Assembly: GCA_022414725.1 (NCBI GenBank)
Contig: CM039463.1
Span: forward strand, 81,504,808 to 81,568,807
Length of the DNA stretch: 64,000 nucleotides
Direction: 5' to 3'
Source of the DNA: Microglena sp. YARC
Taxonomy: Eukaryota; Chlorophyta; Chlorophyceae; Chlamydomonadales; Chlamydomonadaceae
The position numbers were made by a program, and so were the translations under genes. Under the pieces are notes generated by a model. That model saw nothing but the letters and a program-made list of their open reading frames with translations. It made no database searches and was not told where the DNA came from. Positions 33,593 to 43,383 of this stretch are shown in pieces. Numbering within the stretch: the first letter of the stretch is position 1; each line of letters begins with the position of its first letter.

Positions 33593-33877
33593 CTAAGAAG
33601 AAGCGGTCATACCTAACATGCGGACAAACCTCCAGAACACAGCAGGATCAAGGGGCTTGGTGAAGGGGTCAGCACAGTTATCCACGGTGTTAACATAGGC
33701 AACATCCAGTGAACCATCCTCCACCAGCTCCTTGATGTAGTGATGAATAACATCAATGTGCTTGCTGCGAGGCAGGAGCTGCCAGTCTTTGGCCCAACTT
33801 AGAGACCCTAAGTTGTCACCTGAATGGTAACCAAAGCACAAGGCAGACCCAGATCCACCCTCAATTTCTTCAACCAT
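33593..33877 (-). CDS. Copia RNase H C-terminal tail (shifted frame)
   Basis: Contains 'HSGDNLGSLSWAKDW', then 'RSKHIDVIHHYIKELVEDG' and 'NCADPFTKPLDPAVF', the standard end of copia polyproteins. The first about 25 codons overlap the RT frame and are out of frame; the true switch is within 33826-33877. A single-base indel (mutation or assembly error) or frameshifting would be needed to join it. Confidence 0.85.
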   Translation of the reverse strand: MVEEIEGGSGSALCFGYHSGDNLGSLSWAKDWQLLPRSKHIDVIHHYIKELVEDGSLDVAYVNTVDNCADPFTKPLDPAVFWRFVRMLGMTASS

Positions 33878-35202
33878 TGTACCTCCCTGGCAGCCTGGGA
33901 CAGGGCCTGATACTCAGCCTCACTAGAGCTAATGGCAACAGTAGGCTGCCTCTTGCTCATCCAGTTCACTATGCACCCCCCAGCTAGCACAGCAAAGCCA
34001 GTCTGAGACCGCCTGTCAGACCCATCATCAGCAAAGGATGAGTCACTAAAGACAGTAAAAGAGAACTCAGGGTTGTGGGTGTAAGTGAGACCCAGGTGGG
34101 AATGTGTTCTCAAATACAAGAGCAACCGCTTGGCAGCCCCCCAGAGAGGGACGGTAGGGTGAGCAAAAAACCTGGACAGGTAGCTCACAGCAAAAGAAAT
34201 ATCAGGCCTGGTGCAAGTAGCCAGGTATAGCAAAGCACCCACAAGAGAGAGGTACTGGCTATTAGACGGCAGGGGTTCTCCAGGGGCGTCAGAAACGGTG
34301 GACTTGGCCATGGGGGCAGCAAACCTGGGTGGGGCAGCATCAGTAAGACCAAACTGCTCCACCAGATCAACAATGTAGGTGTGCTGAGAGATGTTGATCT
34401 GAACACACCTGCCTTCAGAATCAAGTGTAACATGCATGTCCAAAGAGAGGAACTGAACCGGAACACCCATCTCTTTGACCTCCCAGCCAGCCTTTTCCAT
34501 AGCCTGGATAAGCAACACATACCTATCCAGCTCACTAAAAGCACAGATAAAATCATCAACATAGGTCAGAACATAGCTCCACCCACCATCAGAATCCTTC
34601 CTAAAATACAGAGCAGGTTCAGCCTTGCACATAGTGAAGCCGTGTGCAACCAGAACCCGCTTGACATCCCTACTCCAAGCCCTGGGTGCCTGCTTCAATC
34701 CATAAAGAGACTTGAGCAGCTTGCACACAAGGGGAACACCGTTGGGACCAAGGTGCTGAAAGCCCTCAGGCTGGCGGCAGTACAGGTCCAGACCAGGTTC
34801 CAGCTTAGCGTTCAGAAACGCAGTTTTGATGTCCAGCTGCCGAACAAACATCTTTCTATGAGTGATGGCAGCCAGGAGCACCCGAAGACCTGCTTTAGAG
34901 GAGACAGGGGCATATACGTCATGAAAATCCAGCCCAGGACGTTGCAGAAAGCCACGTACCACAAAACGTGCCTTGAAGCGTATAGAACCATCAACCCCAA
35001 TCTTCTTCACAAATAACCACCTGCCTGACAGGATCTTTTGCTTACGAGGCTGTGGAGTGAGTACCCAAGTACCATGGGCATGTAGGGAAGCCATCTCATC
35101 CTTCATAGCAAGAAGCCATTGATCCCTGTCAGGGTTGGTAGGGAGCATGGCAGCTTTATAGGTTAGTTCAGTGGAGGGGGCAACAGATGCTCCCACGTAC
35201 AA
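33808..35202 (-). CDS. Copia reverse transcriptase and RNase H
   Basis: A 464-codon frame that opens upstream at about 35270 and is listed from a TTG. The RT entry is 'DQWLLAMKDEMASL', then 'RLDIKTAFLN' (written RQLDIKTAFLNAKL here) and the catalytic 'YVDDFI' at about residues 215-220. RNase H follows with 'FSDSSFADD', 'RRSQTGF' and 'SSSEAEYQALS'. The frame ends at 33808 after 'CALVTIQVTT', and the remaining RNase H residues lie in the next frame. Confidence 0.92.
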   Translation of the reverse strand: MYVGASVAPSTELTYKAAMLPTNPDRDQWLLAMKDEMASLHAHGTWVLTPQPRKQKILSGRWLFVKKIGVDGSIRFKARFVVRGFLQRPGLDFHDVYAPVSSKAGLRVLLAAITHRKMFVRQLDIKTAFLNAKLEPGLDLYCRQPEGFQHLGPNGVPLVCKLLKSLYGLKQAPRAWSRDVKRVLVAHGFTMCKAEPALYFRKDSDGGWSYVLTYVDDFICAFSELDRYVLLIQAMEKAGWEVKEMGVPVQFLSLDMHVTLDSEGRCVQINISQHTYIVDLVEQFGLTDAAPPRFAAPMAKSTVSDAPGEPLPSNSQYLSLVGALLYLATCTRPDISFAVSYLSRFFAHPTVPLWGAAKRLLLYLRTHSHLGLTYTHNPEFSFTVFSDSSFADDGSDRRSQTGFAVLAGGCIVNWMSKRQPTVAISSSEAEYQALSQAAREVQWLKKLRVDLGLPCALVTIQVTT

Positions 35203-35207
35203 GCAGT

Positions 35208-37295
35208 TTACTTGTACATGAGCAGCGGGGATATCAGCAGTATCAGCAGTAACCGGTAGTAGAGCCCCAGTGCAGAACTACTGCCTGGTTGAACAGGGCC
35301 GGCCTTATTTGCCTCTAATTCAACGAAGCCTGGGTCGACCGGAACACCCCAGCCATACGCAGTATCGGAGCCTGACCAATGATCAAGATCATCACTTGCA
35401 CTATCGGCAAAGGCTACATCATCACCCGGGCTCCCGATTAATCTATCAGGAACGGCAGGAGGCGAAGCGCTCACCAACCCCTTCGAGCCATCCAAGATGA
35501 TTGGAGCAGGGTGACTATTAGACAATGGACCTATAAGAGGCTCTACTATGATCTGAGATTGTCGTAATCCTAGAGCTTCACCGACGGAATTTGACGCAGA
35601 GGAGGGCCTGGCGACCCCCTGAGATTCGGCTAAGATGTTATCCGTAGGAACTGCAGAACCTCGCCCGCCCAGTGCATTCTCACGCAATACAGTACCAGCA
35701 GCCCCTGACCTGGGACGCAGAATCATCCTATGGCCAGGACAGTGGTCAACAATTGGGGAAAGCAAAGGATCTAGGGAATGGACCGCAGCCTCAGGCATGT
35801 GTCCGTTGATAGCGGCAGGGATGCTAGAAACATACGGCGACCCGTCATAGGGAGGAAGCCCAGGAATACAGTTATAGCTAAACTGTTCATAGAAGAGTAC
35901 ATCACGACTCTCTACTACCTGGCGCAACTTAGGAACCCAAATAAAATAACCCTTACTCACCAGAGAATACCCAACCAGTCTACCAGATAACGCCCTTTCG
36001 TCCAGCTTGTTACGTTTCTTCCCATTGACTAACGTGACATAGCAGGGGCATCCAAACACACGTAACAACGACACATCAGGCATCACCCCATAAAACAACT
36101 CATAAGGTGTCTTGCGTCCCTGATTGGGCAGTCGGTTACGAAGGTAACAAGCAGCTAGGAAGGCATAAGGCCAGAAAGACTTAGCTAGCTTTGATTCCAG
36201 GTGGATACTCCTAGCTATAGACTGCAAGACCCCATTATACCTTTCCACAGTTGCGTTCTGCTGGGCAGTGTACACCAACGATAACTCATGTACTGCCCCA
36301 ACCGATATCAGCCAATCCTCGAACCATTTAACTATAAACTCCTTGGCCCTGTCAGATCTCAGACACTTAAAGGCAAACCCCTGCAGCTGATTTGACCATC
36401 TGAGGATGATCGTTTGGACTGCTAAGGGAGCTTCATCCCTGGTCCTCAAGCACAATACTTCAGCAAAGCCAGAGAATTGGTCTATGAGGCACAGGATGTA
36501 AAACTCCCCACGCAGACCCCTAATATGAACTGGTCCCATGATATCCAAGTGAAGTCGTTGGAGAGGTGCACGGATCTCAGTTTTGCTTTCTTTAGGAAAA
36601 GGGAGACGTTTGCCCTTAGCCTTGTGACAAGCATCACATGGGATCTTACCCAACTTTTGCACTTGACCCAGACTGAGGGGTAAGTTCTTAACCATACCAC
36701 TCTTGACAAGTTTGTGTAAGGCACTATAGCCGGGATGACCCAACCGCCTATGCCACAACCATGCAGGAGTGGTAGGGAGAACAACTCCACCGTCCTCATC
36801 AACATCAAGTGCAAACGCTGGATAATTGTCAGCAACTCTTAAACAACGACTGGAGGTGTGACAAGGCCTACATGCAAACTTGTACACACCATCACTGGAG
36901 GCAGGGAAGGACCAGAGAACAGAAGAGTCCTGAGTGGCAGTGCAACTAAGACTATCAAAAGAAACCTGGCAGTGGAGAGAATGAGCCACAGCATTTACTG
37001 ACAGGAGATTCACCGGACAGTGAGGGATATAAAGAACATTGGTTAGAGTGATTGATGTTGGTAACCAATCACTACATAACACAATGGATCCCTTACCCTC
37101 TGACCGTTGAATCACCCCGTCACCAAATCGAACCGTAGGCCCAACAGCAGAAGATTCAAACACAGTGAACAAAGACTTATCACCCGTGATTGACATTCCA
37201 GCTCCAGAGTCCACATGCCAGACACCCTCAGAAAGACTAGGGCTACACACGTTAGAGAACTTCGTAGTGCAAGAGAATAGGACAGAGCGTACCTC
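35208..37295 (-). CDS. Copia protease and integrase
   Basis: Same frame as Gag, open directly after the UAG; no good ATG is needed or seen early. 'VWHVDSGAGMSI' is the aspartic-protease active site (DSGA). 'LWHRRLGHPG' and 'CDACHKAKG' form the pre-integrase HHCC zinc region, and the catalytic DDE is visible in 'HLDIMGPV', 'LRSDRAKEF' and 'NATVERYNG'. 'KTPYELFYGVMPDVSLLRVF' marks the C-terminal core. A Ser/Pro-rich linker with 'ILAESQGVARPSS' follows. The last about 20 codons ('YYRLLLILLISPLLMYK') are probably out of frame: the true path enters the RT frame between about 35268 and 35211. Confidence 0.9.
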   Translation of the reverse strand, partial: EVRSVLFSCTTKFSNVCSPSLSEGVWHVDSGAGMSITGDKSLFTVFESSAVGPTVRFGDGVIQRSEGKGSIVLCSDWLPTSITLTNVLYIPHCPVNLLSVNAVAHSLHCQVSFDSLSCTATQDSSVLWSFPASSDGVYKFACRPCHTSSRCLRVADNYPAFALDVDEDGGVVLPTTPAWLWHRRLGHPGYSALHKLVKSGMVKNLPLSLGQVQKLGKIPCDACHKAKGKRLPFPKESKTEIRAPLQRLHLDIMGPVHIRGLRGEFYILCLIDQFSGFAEVLCLRTRDEAPLAVQTIILRWSNQLQGFAFKCLRSDRAKEFIVKWFEDWLISVGAVHELSLVYTAQQNATVERYNGVLQSIARSIHLESKLAKSFWPYAFLAACYLRNRLPNQGRKTPYELFYGVMPDVSLLRVFGCPCYVTLVNGKKRNKLDERALSGRLVGYSLVSKGYFIWVPKLRQVVESRDVLFYEQFSYNCIPGLPPYDGSPYVSSIPAAINGHMPEAAVHSLDPLLSPIVDHCPGHRMILRPRSGAAGTVLRENALGGRGSAVPTDNILAESQGVARPSSASNSVGEALGLRQSQIIVEPLIGPLSNSHPAPIILDGSKGLVSASPPAVPDRLIGSPGDDVAFADSASDDLDHWSGSDTAYGWGVPVDPGFVELEANKAGPVQPGSSSALGLYYRLLLILLISPLLMYK

Positions 37296-39434
37296 CTAGT
37301 TCTTGGACATGGCGTACCCATCAATCTGAGCCTGCAAGGAGGACAACTGCTTGCGAGTCAGCGAACATGGAAGGGCCAAGGCAACGGGCACGGGTTCAAT
37401 GCCCGGTGCACCAGCCTTGGCCTTTCGCAGGTGCGGATGTTTCGTCCAGCAACGGTCCTCCGAGTGGCTCGTTTTGGAAAGACAGGGGCCCCAAGTGCAA
37501 TCCAAGCGCCTCTTGGTAGTCCCGGAACCCTGAGGACCAGGTCCCCTGCCACGCTGAAAAGCAGCATTGGCAGGGACTTGGGGAGGATCGCGGGACCAAC
37601 CAGGATGCCTCGGATCAGACTTAGGGAGAGACACGTTCAAGAAATCTAATGATCTATATGCTGCCACACAGGTCCAGTAATCAACAGGCTGGTTCTGATG
37701 CAGTGCGAGACCAAACTGTAGCCGCAGAGAGTCGAAGCGGGGGTGCATGATGCCATTAATAATAGTATGCATGGCATGGCGCTGAGGCTGTGGGTATCCC
37801 GCACTGCGGAGGTCAGTGCACAAGCCCCGGACCCTGCGAAAGAACACATCCACAGGTTCAGAGTTGTCCGTGGTTGCACGCCGAAGCTCAACAAGCATGA
37901 GAGGGACACGTGCAGCAAGAGCATCAGAACGCTGTCTTCGGATATGCAAGAAGATATCCCGAGGAGTGGCAAAATCCTGATACACATTGACCATCGCATC
38001 CGTCATGTTCGCAAGCATCATAGTGAGACACATGAACTCCTGACGTTCCAGGGGCAGGGCACTAAAACCCAACAGTGCAGGATCTACACGAGACTCACCA
38101 TGAGAGGCCGAGGGTCCAGCAGCAAGAGGATCAGGCACAGGAGCATACGAGGCACGAACCGACATAAAATACTCGGCAGCAATGCCAGCATCATATGCGC
38201 GCTGATCATCTAAGTTCCTAATGAGATCTAAGGAACGCGCAACACTCGCAACGAGCTCGAAATCAGGCCTAACAGGAACAAAACTGAGAGGGACCTTCAC
38301 ATACTGATACCCTCGGAGATCATTGTTCCTACGCCCAATCCCACCAAAGGTAACACCTCCAGGGGAAGGGTAGTTAATCCCTGCCTTCACAGGTCCTAGA
38401 AAAGCACGACACTCATGACCCAGCTCAGAGTAAGCCATCACACGCTTAGGGCAACCCTTTCTATCTAGATTAGCCCGAGTGGCTGCCTCATCCAGCCTAC
38501 CGTACAAAGTGCGATCAAGAGAATCTCCAGCATACTGGGCTTGGCGAATAAGCCGGCAGTCCCGCACAGCCAGCCGCACAGGTGGTGTGCCATCAAGCAG
38601 ATGTTCCCAGGATATGCCGGATAGCGTAGGATTCATAGACGGCGGAGGGCCAGGCGCAGGTGGCAGATCCACCGGTGGAGGTGGAGGGGGCTCCTGCGAG
38701 GTGCCAGCAGCAGATCTGTGGACACTCGTGGCAGCAGCCTCGCGAGCCCGAGTATGGTAAGCACCAAGAGCCCGCTCTGCAGGGTTGCGAGCCTGCTCTG
38801 CAAGGTTGAGTAGAGGACCCAAAGGACCAAGAGACGAACTCCGCAGCAAAGACGGCTTGACCACCTCAGGTAGGTCCGGTGGAAGCGGCGCAAGCAGAGC
38901 GGCAGACGGAGGCTTGAAGACCGCAGGAGAAGGTGCCAATTGAGGCTCATACACCGGAGAGACAGTGGAGGTGTGGAAAACCCTAGTAGCAGAAGAGGGA
39001 GTGACTCCACCGAAGTCGCCACTTCTGGCACTCTGTAGATCTTCCATACAATCATCAGAGTAATCTTCCTCTGAGTCGTCAGACTTGCCGTAAGCATAGC
39101 CATCTTCATGGCTATGGAGAGCAAGGTCTACAGTGTCGTAGGTAAAGCGGGCATCAGCGGGTGGAGGCGACCTTGCATACTGGATAATCTGTGTGGAAAC
39201 ACAGCATAGGCGCATCAGAATATCCTCAACCTCAGGTCGGAGACGTTGGACAAAAGGAGAAGGAGACGGAGAAATGGAGGTATTGGAGGGGGGGGTGGCT
39301 TCCATGATGGCGGAAGGAGACTCATCTCCGGCAGCAGAGGCCGCTGGCGCGCAATCATCTAGCCAATCAGTGGGAACACGAATCTTTAGAGGAAGAATTC
39401 GGTCGCATCCATTACTGATAATGACGCTCTCCAT
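37296..39434 (-). CDS. Copia Gag polyprotein
   Basis: A 712-codon ATG-started frame. The N-terminal half is Pro/Ser-rich ('TPPSNTSISPSPSPF', 'EPPPPPPVDLPPAPGPPPS'), and a capsid-like middle follows (residues about 440-610, including 'RDIFLHIRRQRSDALAARV' and 'LRSAGYPQPQRHAMHTIING'). Near residues 650-670 lies a zinc-knuckle-like C-x4-C-x5-H-x4-C ('CTWGPCLSKTSHSEDRC') followed by WTKHP, as in plant copia Gags. It would form the particle that packages element RNA. It ends in TAG at 37298-37296, after which the same frame stays open into Pol. Confidence 0.88.
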   Translation of the reverse strand: MESVIISNGCDRILPLKIRVPTDWLDDCAPAASAAGDESPSAIMEATPPSNTSISPSPSPFVQRLRPEVEDILMRLCCVSTQIIQYARSPPPADARFTYDTVDLALHSHEDGYAYGKSDDSEEDYSDDCMEDLQSARSGDFGGVTPSSATRVFHTSTVSPVYEPQLAPSPAVFKPPSAALLAPLPPDLPEVVKPSLLRSSSLGPLGPLLNLAEQARNPAERALGAYHTRAREAAATSVHRSAAGTSQEPPPPPPVDLPPAPGPPPSMNPTLSGISWEHLLDGTPPVRLAVRDCRLIRQAQYAGDSLDRTLYGRLDEAATRANLDRKGCPKRVMAYSELGHECRAFLGPVKAGINYPSPGGVTFGGIGRRNNDLRGYQYVKVPLSFVPVRPDFELVASVARSLDLIRNLDDQRAYDAGIAAEYFMSVRASYAPVPDPLAAGPSASHGESRVDPALLGFSALPLERQEFMCLTMMLANMTDAMVNVYQDFATPRDIFLHIRRQRSDALAARVPLMLVELRRATTDNSEPVDVFFRRVRGLCTDLRSAGYPQPQRHAMHTIINGIMHPRFDSLRLQFGLALHQNQPVDYWTCVAAYRSLDFLNVSLPKSDPRHPGWSRDPPQVPANAAFQRGRGPGPQGSGTTKRRLDCTWGPCLSKTSHSEDRCWTKHPHLRKAKAGAPGIEPVPVALALPCSLTRKQLSSLQAQIDGYAMSKN

Positions 39435-39543
39435 ACCGCGCGACCAGGAAATACCATTCTGTGGGTAAGTTTCTCGAAGCCGGCAGGAGGCCCACGCGGA
39501 AGTTGCATTGTAAAGCAGTGGTAGAAGTAATAAGCCCGTAACC

Positions 39544-39926
39544 TATCAGCTAGAAAGCACTTCGAAGAGTGGAGAGAGATGTATGCAGCGGAGACAGACG
39601 CGCCAATCTATACACGGAGACAAGAATAGCGTTACAAGGACAGGCGGATGCCAAAGAACACCAGCGGTGGGAGAGGCGGATGCCTGTAACCTGACTAGAC
39701 CCTAAGTCAGGAATCTTAAGCCAGGCACCGGCTATACAGAGTGTGTCAGTGAGAGACCGATGACGCAGTCAACAGGAAGCTGTCACCGTGTCATGAAGGA
39801 TGACACAGTCTACGGGAAGCTGACACAGTACAGACAGAAACACTGTCTGGGCCGATAGTTCTAAGGAAGTACATAAGTAGTCACCAAGTCATAAAACGCG
39901 TGAGAGCACCGCAATTCATGCTGACA
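39544..39926 (-). repeat. Copia LTR, right copy (5' LTR)
   Basis: 383 bp, with no difference from the left copy found by eye. The outer end is followed by the TSD CCAAT. Confidence 0.93.
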
Positions 39927-39931
39927 CCAAT

Positions 39932-40560
39932 TTGTTTTCTGGCATTATATTTGTTTCCTTTCTTGTAAAAGTTTCTTTCCTACCATTGTCCAAAGTGCGA
40001 GTACTTAAACACGCACACACACCCTACTTGGGCTGTTTCCAAACTCCTACATTCAACTTCAACTTGGTTACATAGCCAGACTTCAACTTGGTTACATAGC
40101 CAGACTTCAACTTGGTTACGTAGCCAGACTTCAACTTGGTTAAATAGCCAGACTTCAACTTGGTTACATAGCCAGTTGTGACACTTGAGATTACAGCCAT
40201 CATCTTGCTAGCACCTACACCCCACCCTAGATTTTTGTCTAGCCAATGAAAGCACAACTAATGTACTACAAGGTACGGATTTGTGCCGGTTATCGCTAGG
40301 CGCTCGCCCGCCTCGGATTCAAAGCTTCCTACCTCTCGGCAGCCTACATATGGGAGCTTAGCTACATTTCGAAGTGCAATATCTTCGACCACCTTGAATT
40401 CCGTTTGATATTGTCTTGATTGACTTCCGTCTGATTCAATGAATAAGCTGCTTGAATTGAATCATTGATTCAAACTGTTTTCAAGGTACCCTGATTCAAG
40501 GGGAAAACCGCTTGATAGGGGTTCATTGATTCAAACCAGTTGATTCAAACGATTTCAAAG
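39932..40560. other. Repeat-bearing spacer, no gene seen
   Basis: 40055-40175 is a tandem array of about five units of AACTTGGTTACATAGCCAGACTTC. The unit resembles the start of the dispersed hairpin motif at 58648. 40400-40555 is rich in TTGATTCAAA/GATTCAA words related to the 91-bp repeat at 28940. Confidence 0.7.
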
Positions 40561-42043
40561 GTCTGCCTAAAACCGACGGAAGAAGCTCATTCTGGGAGAG
40601 AAGCAAATGGTCGGGGGAATGGTCCTGGGCCATCGGAGGATCCGCCACTGACATATGTGGAGGGTTGGGAACTCCCATCTTAACACGGGACCCACCATGG
40701 CTGATGAAGGGGTGATCATCTCCCACCGTGTCCTCCCACTCAGGAGGGGGCTCTTCTGTAGCGACAAAATCAGCAATGCGAGCCCAGAAATCAGCCACAG
40801 CAAGTGCTCCAGCCCGCTCTGAGAGGGGGCGAACAGCTGGCACCTGAGGAGGTGGAAGGCCCCATAACTCATACAGAGTGGCCTGGCGAGGGCCGGAAGT
40901 GGCCTCACCACGGACAGAGGAGGCCAACCTCCACAATTGCCGGCGGCCATGATCCATAGCTGACAGGGCCGCAAGGCAAACAATTCCCCAGACATCGGAA
41001 TCCATGGCTGAGGAGGGGCGGGGGTTGCACACCCAGAGGCTAGCTCTCTGGATGGGGCAGGCAGAAAGGGTGGCCAAGGGAACCTGGAGAGCCTCACGGA
41101 CTGCTAAAGCAACGGGGCACGTCCAAAAGCAGTGGAGGCGGGGGTCGCAGTCAGAAGGCACATCAGGGCAACACGGGCAGCGGAACTGTACCCGGGAGGA
41201 GGCCCCTGGAACGCCATCGGCCATAAGGCGCCACAAAATGTCCTTTTGGCTGTTTTCCCAAGGAAGGGACCAGAGTGAAGGAAGCAGCCTAGCAAACGCC
41301 CGTGTCCGGGCAGAGAGATACCGTGGGCAGTAAGGTGGACCCAAGGCAAGGCTCACGTACGTAGCCCGTGCCTCATAAGTGCGGCACAACTCTACAGGGA
41401 TCCCATCCGGGCCAGGTGACTTGCCAGGGGGTGACTGTTTGAGGGCTTTGCGGAACTCAGACATCGCCACCGACAGAGAGCCAACTGAGTCGGCCACTGT
41501 CGGGGGTAAGGGACTGGAAGCTTGGCGGTGAGCAGCGAGCACATCCTCTTGCGCCAGGTTGGCAGAGCGGGTAGGGGGGGGGGGGGGCGAAGATACAGAG
41601 GCCCAATAAGCACCCACCACGGCTGGGATGCATCGACCAGTAACCAGCCCTCCACTCGGAGCTCTGAGAGCGGGCACTAGCCTGGACGCAAGGGGCGGAC
41701 GTTCAAGCTGGGTGAGCAAAGGGCAAGGCCGTTCACGGCTATGTAGCCACTCCCGTCTTGCTGCCCCAGCCATGGCAAGGGCAGCACCCTGACGGGCAGT
41801 GATGAGGTTTTGTCTGTATCTGACCACCTGAGGCAGGGCAGAGGCGAGCCCTGCCTCAACTGCCTGAATCGATCCGGTCAACGTTGCTTGTGCCGCTTGA
41901 ACTGCGTCAGAGCAAGAGCGACGTGTAGCCGCAGCCATCCGGTTGAAGTTTGCTGCTTGTTTGATGACTTGAAATTTGAAATTGGGCCACCATTGGATGA
42001 ATGCCTCATCCTCTCCAAGGGGGGTCCATCGTAGGGTAAACAC
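40523..42043 (-). pseudogene. LINE ORF2 with internal deletion of the RT core
   Basis: A 506-codon open frame. Its first part (residues about 1-200) resembles the region between endonuclease and RT in LINE ORF2. Residues about 200-225 read 'FRKALKQSPPGKSPGPDGIP', the conserved entry to non-LTR reverse transcriptases. Immediately after 'VELCRTY' (genomic about 41375) the sequence jumps to the post-RT zinc region ('DGVPGASSRV', 'CPCCPDVPSDCDPRLHCFW'), so the polymerase core, including its Y.DD box, is missing. The frame is kept across the deletion. It could be a defective copy or a non-autonomous LINE. A dead relative lies at 20975-21560. Confidence 0.75.
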
Positions 42044-42420
42044 GATATATCGTGTTTACCGTATGATATATCGTGTTTGGTCCAAATCGGCCTACGGAAA
42101 TATCATACACTTGGCAGGTCGGCGGTTCGATTCTCGTCAGGAGCACCTGAGTCTGGGCCAGGAATTTAGTAAACCGCCTTGTACCGTACGATATATCACG
42201 ATGTATCGTACGGTATAAGCCCACGATATTACCGTGTTTTTCTATCTCCCTCAGTATTGGTTCCTTTGACTTGATTTTAAGTGTATGGACATGTAAACGG
42301 TATTTCCTGTTATATCCCCTTGGTCTTATACTGATTTTCCCAAAAAAGGGTATACAAATACCGTACGGTATATCACGATATATCGTACGGTAATTGAAAA
42401 TACCGTACGGTATTGACAGC
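42035..42420. mobile_element. MITE/SINE-like element rich in CGATATATCG palindromes
   Basis: It contains several near-palindromes (ACACGATATATCGTGT, CCGTACGATATATCACGATG and ACCGTACGGT), a tRNA-type B-box (GGTTCGATTCTCG at about 42124-42136) and a tail ending 'TTGACAGCCCTA'. Internal words such as 'GTATGGACATGTAAA' and 'CTTATACTGATTTTCC' are shared with 50130-50200 and, inverted, 50300-50400 and 59330-59400. Non-coding. Confidence 0.65.
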
Positions 42421-42423
42421 CCT

Positions 42424-42565
42424 ACCTATCTGCCTTTCTGATCCCGGCAAGACCCGCAAGTACGTGTGGAGCTACCACTTCCTTCATCACATGCAGTCTA
42501 TCCACCCAACCCAGCAACTCAGCACGGAGAACATTGAGACATTCGCCCTGAGTTTGTCTGAGTAA
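42424..42565 (+). CDS. Possible terminal exon of an unrecognised gene
   Basis: One plus frame reads 'DPGKTRKYVWSYHFLHHMQS' and continues through 'LSTENIETFALSLSE' to TAA (about 42565). The amino-acid composition is protein-like and unlike the low-complexity frames around it. No upstream exon or clear acceptor was found, because a MITE abuts its left side. It could be a piece of a transposase or a host-gene 3' exon cut off by the MITE. The family was not recognised. Confidence 0.25.
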
Positions 42566-42654
42566 TTGGCAAGGAGCACACGTCTGCTGTAACAGGCGTG
42601 ATCAAAAGGTGCAAGAGGCGCAAGATCTATTACCAGCTGCGGCATTGTTCTGGA

Positions 42655-42790
42655 TTAGGGCGGTTAAGAAAGAGGAAGAGGGAGAGGGAGGAACAGAGGG
42701 AGAGGAAGAGAAAGAGGGAGGAGAAGGAGGAGAGGTAGAGGAGGGTGATGTGGACGAGGATGAGGATGAGGATGACCCCATCATGCATGG
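42655..42790 (+). repeat. Purine-only low-complexity tract (GAGGAA type)
   Basis: About 130 bases of almost pure G/A on the plus strand. It reads as a Glu/Gly- and Asp-rich peptide, but this is a composition artefact. Confidence 0.85.
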
Positions 42791-42829
42791 CATAGCCCAC
42801 TGGAGCTAAACTTATAATGATGAATAAAA

Positions 42830-43352
42830 AGGTTGGTAGCCTAAGTGATTGGTTGTAATAGTCTGAGCATGTGATTTGTATTGGCTGAGAATGAGATTGA
42901 GATAAGCCAAGCATGTTACTTTGATAGGCCAGGGCATATTAGGGGCCTGGGGGCCCTAAACCTCAGGCCCTACCTCTCATGTAACATTGATGGTGATGAT
43001 GGCACTTCTGTGTGCCCTCAAACTGATTGTTTTGTCTGATTTGCTTTTTCTTGCTCAACATATGGTGCATGGTTATGGGAGCAGCACCAGTAGATAGGCC
43101 TTTTCAAGCTATACAAAATGCACCCTGCTTTGACGCCCTAATTATGATTGTGTGGGGAGATAATGGCCTCCAAGTGGGTTCCGGAGCCGGCGGGGGGTGG
43201 ACGGGGTGGTAAACTCAGCCCTCCGTAGGAAAAAAGGGCATGGGGTCTGAGGATTTTATTTCTGCCCCCCCCCCCCTCCCCCCCCCCCCCCCCCTCGGGT
43301 ACCCCCCCTAGAAAAGTTGGAAGAGTAAAAAAAGGGGTGTTTTTGTGTGTGT

Positions 43353-43383
<31 letters not shown>

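Larger units (their letters stand above)
32887..39926 (-). mobile_element. Complete Ty1/copia retrotransposon, young insertion
   Basis: The element is 7,040 bp, bounded by 383-bp LTRs that look identical by eye (32887-33269 and 39544-39926) and flanked by the 5-bp duplication CCAAT (32882-32886 and 39927-39931). On the minus strand it encodes Gag (39434-37296), then protease-integrase (37295-35208), RT-RNase H (35202-33808) and the RNase H tail (33877-33593). The integrase-before-RT order is the copia hallmark. Identical LTRs imply a recent insertion, yet the coding unit is interrupted by one in-frame UAG and two frame changes. Confidence 0.95.

Noticed and set aside
37296..37298. UAG reassigned to a sense codon in this genome
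   Set aside because: The pherophorin gene ends at TAG in a sensible place and other UAG/UAA codons end real frames; readthrough or mutation is simpler.
42602..42809. Acidic Glu/Gly/Asp frame and its Ser-rich antisense
   Set aside because: A purine-only tract gives open frames on both strands; no domain or splice support.
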